Shown here: positions 5,328 to 9,396 of the stretch, piece by piece
How positions within the stretch are numbered: the stretch's first letter is position 1
Layout of the letters: every line of letters begins with the position of its first letter
Assembly: GCA_003022905.1 (NCBI GenBank)
Contig: PXSE01000082.1
Location: 1 to 9,396 of the forward strand
DNA length: 9,396 nucleotides
Direction of reading: 5' to 3'
From: Halobacteriales archaeon QS_9_68_42
Lineage (GTDB): Archaea > Halobacteriota > Halobacteria > Halobacteriales > Haloarculaceae
Translations under genes and position numbers: made by a program
The notes under the pieces: generated by a model
Seen by the model: only the letters and a program-made list of their open reading frames with translations
What the model was told of the DNA's origin: nothing
Databases searched by the model: none

Positions 5328-6713
5328 ATGGACATCGAGTTCGGCACGGACGGCTGGCGGACCACCGTCGAGGAGTTCACGACGCCGCGGGTCCGCGCCG
5401 TCGGGCAGGCCGTCGCCGACCACGTGCGCGAGGAGGCCTCCGACGAGGGCCGGCCCGCCGTGGCTGTCGGCTACGACCCCCGCGAGGGTTCCCGACCGGC
5501 CGCCGAGGAACTCGCCCGGGTGCTCTGTGTCAACGGCATCGACGCCCACGTCCCCGACCGGGACACCCCAACGCCGGTCGTCGCCTGGACGGTCACCGAC
5601 CGCGGCCTCGACGGCGCGCTACAGGTAACCGCCAGCCACAACCCGCCGACGTACAACGGCATCAAGTTCATCCCTGTCGACGGCGCGCCGGCACTGCCGT
5701 CCGTCACCGACCGACTGGCCGACAACCTCAGGCCGCCGGACCCCCGTCCCGACTCCGAGTGGGGCGTCGTCCACGAGGAGGACCTCCTCGAGGACTACCT
5801 CGAACACGCGCTGGCGTTCGTCAACGCCGACCTCGAGGGGGTAACCGTCGCCCACGACGCGATGTTCGGCAGCGGGCGCGGCGTCACCGACGAACTGCTC
5901 GAGCGGGCCGGCGCCGACGTGGTCCGGCTCCGGGACGGCCACGACCCCGAGTTCGGCGGGACGCCGCCGGAACCATCCGGCGAGCGCCTCGGGACGCTCA
6001 TCGACCGCGTCGGGGCCGGCGACGCCGGGCTGGGCGTCGCCAACGACGGCGACGCCGACCGACTGGGCGTCGTGACCCCGCGGCGGGGCTTCGTCGACTC
6101 AAACTGGGTGTTCGCGGGCCTGTACGACTACCTGCTGTCGGGGGACGGCGGCGCCGACGACGCGGTCCGGACCGTCTCGACGACGTTCCTCGTCGACCGC
6201 ATCGCCGAGGCCAACGGCGCGGCCGTCCACGAGACGCCCGTCGGGTTCAAGTGGGTCGCCGAGGCGATGGCCGACCACGACGCCCTGGTGGGCGGCGAGG
6301 AGTCGGGCGGGTTCGGCGTCACCGACCACCTCCGTAATAAGGACGGCGTGCTGGTGGCCCTGCTTGTGGCGGCCGCCCACGCCGAAGAACCGCTGGACGA
6401 CCGCCTCGACCGGATTCGGGACGCACACGGCGACATCGTCCAGAACCGGGTCAGCGTCGACTGCCCCGACGACCGCAAGGCCGCCGTCGTCGACGCGCTC
6501 GACGGCGAGATTCCCGACCGCGTGGCCGGCACCGCCGTCGAGGAGGTCGGCACCGCCGACGGGTTCAAGCTCCTCCTGGCCGACGGGTCGTGGCTCCTGG
6601 TCCGGCCCAGCGGTACGGAGCCGAAGCTCCGGGTGTACGCCGAGGCCGGCGACGACGAGCGGGTCGCCGAACTGCTGGAGGCCGGCACCGACATCGTCCG
6701 GCCGCTGGTCTGA
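5328..6713 (+). CDS. Phosphoglucomutase/phosphomannomutase family protein
   Basis: Alpha-D-phosphohexomutases move phosphate between C1 and C6 of a hexose or hexosamine through a phosphoserine intermediate. The 461-residue protein has the complete set of family motifs: N-terminal FGTDGWR (5-11), catalytic loop TASHNP with Ser103, the metal-binding loop NDGDADR (D240, D242, D244), the sugar-binding loop GGEESGG (322-328) and the phosphate-binding loop RPSGTEP (426-432). Length is normal. The ATG at 5328 is chosen because MDIEFGTDGWR is the natural family N-terminus; the frame is open further upstream only as antisense of rfcC. GEESGG fits mutases acting on glucose or mannose phosphates, but glucosamine-phosphate activity cannot be excluded. 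The gene converges on the GNAT gene with 13 nt between the stops. Confidence 0.95.
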   Translation: MDIEFGTDGWRTTVEEFTTPRVRAVGQAVADHVREEASDEGRPAVAVGYDPREGSRPAAEELARVLCVNGIDAHVPDRDTPTPVVAWTVTDRGLDGALQVTASHNPPTYNGIKFIPVDGAPALPSVTDRLADNLRPPDPRPDSEWGVVHEEDLLEDYLEHALAFVNADLEGVTVAHDAMFGSGRGVTDELLERAGADVVRLRDGHDPEFGGTPPEPSGERLGTLIDRVGAGDAGLGVANDGDADRLGVVTPRRGFVDSNWVFAGLYDYLLSGDGGADDAVRTVSTTFLVDRIAEANGAAVHETPVGFKWVAEAMADHDALVGGEESGGFGVTDHLRNKDGVLVALLVAAAHAEEPLDDRLDRIRDAHGDIVQNRVSVDCPDDRKAAVVDALDGEIPDRVAGTAVEEVGTADGFKLLLADGSWLLVRPSGTEPKLRVYAEAGDDERVAELLEAGTDIVRPLV

Positions 6714-6726
6714 GACCTTTCGGCGG

Positions 6727-7074
6727 CTACGCCGCGCGCCGGACCCCCCGGCACCGGCTGTCGTCGCACTCGATCTCGAAGCCGAGCGACTCGTAGAACG
6801 GCCGCACTCCGGGGTCGAAGCCGGCGGTCAGCCGCTCGCGGCGGTCGGCGGCGGCCTCGACCAGTGCCGTCCCGACGCCCTGCCCGCGGCGGCCGGGCCG
6901 GACCGCAACGGCAACTATCTCTTCGCCGTCCAGCACCAAGGCGCCGAGGAGGCGGTTCTCGACGGCGACGAGCGTCGTTCCTTCCTTGAGGGCCGCATCC
7001 TCGACCCGCAGCATCGCGGCGTCGAGGATTCCACGAACCGCCGCCGTCTCGTCGGCAACGCGGCGGACCTTCAT
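6727..7074 (-). CDS. GNAT-family N-acetyltransferase, short form
   Basis: GNAT enzymes transfer an acetyl group from acetyl-CoA to an amine. The 115-residue product has the pyrophosphate-binding motif VAVRPGRRGQGVGTALVEAA (R/Q-x-x-G-x-G/A) and the C-terminal FYESLGFE. The N-terminal MKVRRVADETAAVRGILDAA is the usual beta1-alpha1 region. It is shorter than the typical 140-160 residues. The acceptor substrate cannot be told from sequence. Its ATG (7072-7074) directly follows the samp2 TGA (7075-7077), so the two are almost certainly translated from one transcript. A link to protein modification by SAMP2 is possible but rests only on this arrangement. Confidence 0.87.
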   Translation of the reverse strand: MKVRRVADETAAVRGILDAAMLRVEDAALKEGTTLVAVENRLLGALVLDGEEIVAVAVRPGRRGQGVGTALVEAAADRRERLTAGFDPGVRPFYESLGFEIECDDSRCRGVRRAA

Positions 7075-7275
7075 TCAGCCACCCTTGACGAGCCGCAGCA
7101 CCCGGACCGACTCGGCGTCGACGGGGCGGTCGGCCGGCACCGGCGACCCCTCGACCAGCACCGACGCCTCCTGCTCCGAGAGGCCGACCGCCGCCAGGAG
7201 GTCGCCGTAGGTCGCATCCTCGTCCAGTTCGAGGTTGCGGGTGTCCTCGCCGACGACCTCACACGTCACGCGCAT
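7075..7275 (-). CDS. samp2: SAMP2-like ubiquitin-fold modifier / sulfur carrier
   Basis: A 66-residue beta-grasp protein ending in LRLVKGG. The terminal Gly-Gly is the residue pair that the E1-like enzyme UbaA activates in Haloferax, leading either to isopeptide attachment to protein lysines or to sulfur transfer for tRNA 2-thiolation (family knowledge). The body, with VTCEVVGEDTRNLELDEDAT, YGDLLAAVGLS and VLVEGSPVPADRPVD, aligns by eye over its full length with my memory of Haloferax SAMP2, which also has 66 residues. The start is ATG at 7275; the longer 86-residue reading adds an unlikely N-terminus (MTASRSHSRQYEQAG). Its only lysine is Lys64; position 58, the reported chain-forming lysine in Haloferax SAMP2, is Arg here. 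It is the first gene of a two-gene unit with the GNAT gene. A weak TATA-like CAGTATGA (7301-7308, minus strand) lies about 29 nt upstream. Confidence 0.92.
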   Translation of the reverse strand: MRVTCEVVGEDTRNLELDEDATYGDLLAAVGLSEQEASVLVEGSPVPADRPVDAESVRVLRLVKGG

Positions 7276-7302
7276 ACCCGGAGTAGGGGGTCCGGCCTGT
7301 TC

Positions 7303-7411
7303 ATACTGCCGGCTGTGACTACGTGAAGCAGTCACTCCGGAAGACGGGGTTCTGGACGGGACCTACCCGGGTATCGCCGAGGAGCGGTGAAAGAATTACA
7401 GCCGGCAGTAT
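7303..7411. repeat. 109-bp segment with perfect 14-bp inverted termini
   Basis: ATACTGCCGGCTGT at 7303-7316 is the exact reverse complement of ACAGCCGGCAGTAT at 7398-7411. The 81 bp between them has no ORF but does contain a smaller 6-bp inverted pair (GTGACT 7315-7320 with AGTCAC 7330-7335). The left arm overlaps the TATA-like element of samp2; the right arm lies 10 bp after the stop of the bactofilin-like gene. The structure resembles a very small MITE-type element. No convincing target-site duplication flanks it. It could instead be a pair of protein-binding sites or a structured transcript end. Confidence 0.6.
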
Positions 7412-7421
7412 TAGCGTGCCG

Positions 7422-8456
7422 CTAGATGTTCGAGAGGCCGCCCCGGCTCTCGACGACGAGGTCGTAGAGCCGGAGCACTGCCAGCGCGACGATGCCGGCC
7501 CCCAGTAGGAAGACGACCGTCCGGACGAGGAACCCGAGGTACGGGATGATGCCGACGAGGCCGACGAGAAGGACGCCGACGAACAGCGCGAGGTAGCGGT
7601 TGTCGCGGGTGGTATACGACAGCAGCCACGTGCCGACGACGTACCGGCCGTAGATGGCGGCAATCCACGACAGGACGATAGTCACGAGCAGGACGGCCAC
7701 GGCGATGGGAAGACCGATGACGGTGATGGCGAACAGGAAGACGGCGAGGGCGACGCCGCCGACGGCCGCCACGCCCGCGCCGGCCGTCCGGAGCGGTTCC
7801 ACCGTGCCGGTCTCGTAGGCGGCATCAGCGAACCGGGGGGCAACGTATAGTAGGATGCTACCCAAGAACAGACTGGCGAAGAACATAAAGACGGAGAAGA
7901 CGACGTTCAGCGGTCCGAGCGGCGGAATCAGCGCCAGTTCCTGAGTTTGCTGGGTGACGCCTTCGACGGTGCCGCCGCGGTCGTTGAGTGTGCCCTCATA
8001 GGTGAGGTCGCCGCCGATTGTGGCGGTCGGTTCGAGGTTGACGGTGCCGGCGAAGACGTTCACGTTGCTCCCGAACTCGCCGGCGAGCGTCACGTCGCCG
8101 GCGATGGCGCCGAAGGAGTCGTCGACGTAGCCGGACTCGCCGACGGTGACGCTGCCGCCGTAGACGAGAACGGTGTCCTCGGCGGTGCCGTCGATGGTGA
8201 CGCTACCCGCGTAGACGCGGACGATGCCGGTGACGTTGCCGGTCTCGGTGACGACGACGTCGCCCCCGTACGCCCGGAGGTCGCCGTTGACGGTTCCCTC
8301 GACGATGACGGTGCCGGCGGTCGCCGACAGGCCGTTGACGGACTCGCCCTCCTCGATGACGACGGTGCCGCCGGCGCGGGTGTCGGCGGCGACGATGCCC
8401 GTGAACACCGTGACGACGAGGACGATTGCCAGGAGGAGTGACGGGGTTCGGCGCAT
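7422..8456 (-). CDS. Exported bactofilin-like beta-helix protein with multi-pass membrane domain
   Basis: A 344-residue protein. Residues 1-24 are a Sec-type signal (MRRTPSLLLAIVLVVTVF, likely cut in GIVAA-DT). Residues about 28-165 are a chain of short repeats with Gly every few residues (GDLRAYGGDVVV, VRVYAGSVTIDG, VLVYGGSVTVGE, NVNVFAGTVNLE), the right-handed beta-helix pattern of bactofilin/polymer-forming domains. Residues about 185-340 hold five or six hydrophobic helices. The signal places the beta-helix outside the cell, unlike classical cytosolic bactofilins. The function is unknown; an envelope scaffold is a guess. The start is ATG 8456 (MRRTPS) and not 8480, supported by a TATA-like element 27 nt upstream. 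It is divergent from rfcS across 80 bp. Confidence 0.85.
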   Translation of the reverse strand: MRRTPSLLLAIVLVVTVFTGIVAADTRAGGTVVIEEGESVNGLSATAGTVIVEGTVNGDLRAYGGDVVVTETGNVTGIVRVYAGSVTIDGTAEDTVLVYGGSVTVGESGYVDDSFGAIAGDVTLAGEFGSNVNVFAGTVNLEPTATIGGDLTYEGTLNDRGGTVEGVTQQTQELALIPPLGPLNVVFSVFMFFASLFLGSILLYVAPRFADAAYETGTVEPLRTAGAGVAAVGGVALAVFLFAITVIGLPIAVAVLLVTIVLSWIAAIYGRYVVGTWLLSYTTRDNRYLALFVGVLLVGLVGIIPYLGFLVRTVVFLLGAGIVALAVLRLYDLVVESRGGLSNI

Positions 8457-8478
8457 GGTAATCCCCCGCCGGGGACGC

Positions 8479-8513
8479 AAAAATAGGTTGGGGGAGTCTC
8501 GCGGGGTTTATGC
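8479..8513. promoter_or_regulatory. Divergent promoter region of the bactofilin-like gene and rfcS
   Basis: AAAAATA at 8479-8485 reads TATTTTT on the minus strand and is centred about 27 nt before the bactofilin-like ATG (8456). GTTTATG at 8506-8512 is centred about 28 nt before the rfcS ATG (8537). Both distances fit leaderless transcription and support the shorter starts chosen for both genes. Confidence 0.6.
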
Positions 8514-8536
8514 CCGCCGGGAGCCTCCTACCGCCC

Positions 8537-9396
8537 ATGAGCGAGGCTGCCGCCGAGAGGACCGGGCGGGAGATATGGATAGAGAAGTACCGCCCACAGC
8601 GGCTCGAGGAGGTCGTCGGCCACGACGCCATCACCGAGCGACTGCGGCGCTACATTAACCAGCAAGATTTGCCGCATCTTCTGTTCGCCGGGCCGGCCGG
8701 TACCGGCAAGACCACCTCCGCCATTGCCATCGCCAAGGAGATATACGGCGACGACTGGCGGGAGAACTTCCTCGAGTTGAACGCCTCCGACCAGCGGGGC
8801 ATCGACGTCGTCCGGGACGGGCCTCCTTCGGCGGCTACGACCACCGCATCATCTTCCTCGACGAGGCCGACGCGCTGTGCGTACCCCCCGGAACCGAGGT
8901 CGTCACTGGATACCCCTCCTCACCCGAAATAAAAGAAATCGAAGACGTTGCCGAGGACGGCGAACCGATTCCGTCGGTCGACTTCGAGACCAACGAGATA
9001 CAGTCCGACAAGGGCAAACTGGTCGATTCCGGCGTCACCGATTTCTTTGAACTCGAACTGGCTGACGGGCGGACGGTCCTCGCGAGCCTCACACATCCGT
9101 TCTTCGTAGTTGATTCGGACGGGAAACTCGTCGAGAAGGAACTACGAGAGCTGTCGCCCGGTGACGAAATCGCGGATTTCAAAGACGATGTGGGCGTCTC
9201 GCGGTGTAAAATCTGTGGTGACTGGACGCCGGGGAGGTTCTGTTCGGTCGCTTGCAAGAACGACGGACACAGTCGCGAAATGCAGGGCGATGGCAACCCG
9301 ATGTACGGAACCGAGTGGTCGGAGGAGCGACGCAAGAAGATAGTCGAGAAACTCTCCGATGGGAGGTTCGAGGGGGAGAACAATCCGAACTACGGT
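8537..9396 (+). pseudogene. rfcS: Replication factor C small subunit, frameshifted, intein-containing, 3' end outside window
   Basis: This is the canonical RFC small subunit that drives the PCNA clamp loader. Codons 1-94 read [20 protein letters not shown], Walker A GPAGTGKT (52-59) and [16 protein letters not shown]. The family then expects R-I-K-x-F-A-R followed by [19 protein letters not shown]. Here GAC (8816-8818) is followed by only two bases and then GCC TCC TTC at 8821 in another frame, so about 19 nt are missing and the gene is out of frame. [19 protein letters not shown] runs 8821-8877 and is followed at once by the intein Cys codon at 8878. The lost residues are not dispensable in the family, so this is either real inactivation or an assembly/consensus error. 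I chose ATG 8537 over 8510 because the longer form adds a non-family N-terminus. Confidence 0.9.
8878..9396 (+). other. Intein in the RFC small subunit (N-terminal 173 residues), with zinc-ribbon and NUMOD3-like homing region
   Basis: Inteins splice themselves out of the host protein; many carry a homing endonuclease. After DEADAL the frame reads [15 protein letters not shown], with Cys1 at the splice junction (block A), and then LASLTHPFFVVD (residues 68-79), a block B motif with His73, followed by LSPGDEI. Residues 110-126 form a Cys cluster, CKIC ... FCSVAC, suggesting a zinc site. GDGNPMYGTEWSEERRKKI (137-155) and GENNPNYG (166-173) match the NUMOD3 DNA-binding pattern found beside GIY-YIG and HNH homing nucleases. 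The nuclease core, the C-terminal His-Asn and the C-extein lie beyond the window. The insertion site is in Walker B, before the residue that is normally Thr/Ser. Codons are more AT-rich than in the host gene (GAAATAAAAGAAATC), fitting horizontal arrival. The frame is open to the last base. Confidence 0.9.

Noticed and set aside
7947..8441. Plus-strand Asp/Gly/Val-rich frame
   Set aside because: Antisense of the beta-helix repeats; its acidic, repetitive composition follows from the other strand's Gly/Val/Thr repeats.
8835..9383. Minus-strand frame of 182 codons at the window end
   Set aside because: Ser/Thr-rich antisense of the intein; the plus frame carries the splicing and NUMOD3 motifs.

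Overview
The window comes from a halophilic archaeon (class Halobacteria). The DNA is very GC-rich, the predicted proteins are strongly acidic, and the gene content is archaeal: TATA-binding protein, archaeal-type replication factor C subunits, a THUMP-type tRNA methyltransferase and a SAMP2-like ubiquitin-fold modifier. Several genes have an AT-rich element about 25-31 nt before the chosen start codon, the spacing expected for leaderless haloarchaeal transcripts. I do not try to name the genus.

Layout. The window opens in the 3' end of hisG (+). Next come a Tat-exported lipoprotein (+) and a doubtful small membrane ORF (+), each preceded by an AAAC/GTTT palindrome. A small membrane protein and tbp follow on the minus strand, probably as one unit in the order tbp then membrane protein. 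Between tbp and the divergent tRNA-guanine-10 methyltransferase (+) lie about 330 bp of non-coding DNA containing a cluster of triloop palindromes and imperfect direct repeats. A two-CBS-domain gene (+) follows; it loses the end of its second CBS domain exactly where the convergent rfcC-like gene (-) stops. A phosphohexomutase (+) diverges from rfcC and converges on a GNAT acetyltransferase (-). The acetyltransferase abuts samp2 (-), with the samp2 stop touching its start codon. An approximately 110-bp segment with perfect 14-bp inverted termini lies upstream of samp2. Then comes an exported bactofilin-like beta-helix protein with a multi-pass membrane domain (-).

The window ends inside rfcS (+), encoding the canonical RFC small subunit. 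Two things have happened to this gene. About 19 nt of a highly conserved stretch (expected R-I-K-x-F-A-R) is missing, which puts the first 94 codons out of frame with the rest. Immediately after the Walker B motif DEADAL the reading frame enters an intein with a Cys1 N-terminus, a block B motif, a zinc-ribbon-like Cys cluster and two NUMOD3-like NPxYG modules. The intein has no early start codon of its own and is easily overlooked; it is open to the last base of the window.

Functionally the window is mostly information processing (tbp, two RFC small-subunit paralogues, tRNA modification) plus protein modification (samp2, GNAT), envelope proteins (lipoprotein, bactofilin-like protein) and metabolism (hisG, hexose phosphates). 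The points most worth following up are the NUMOD3-type intein with the adjacent frameshift, the samp2 upstream inverted-repeat element, the truncated CBS gene, and the palindrome cluster between tbp and the methyltransferase.
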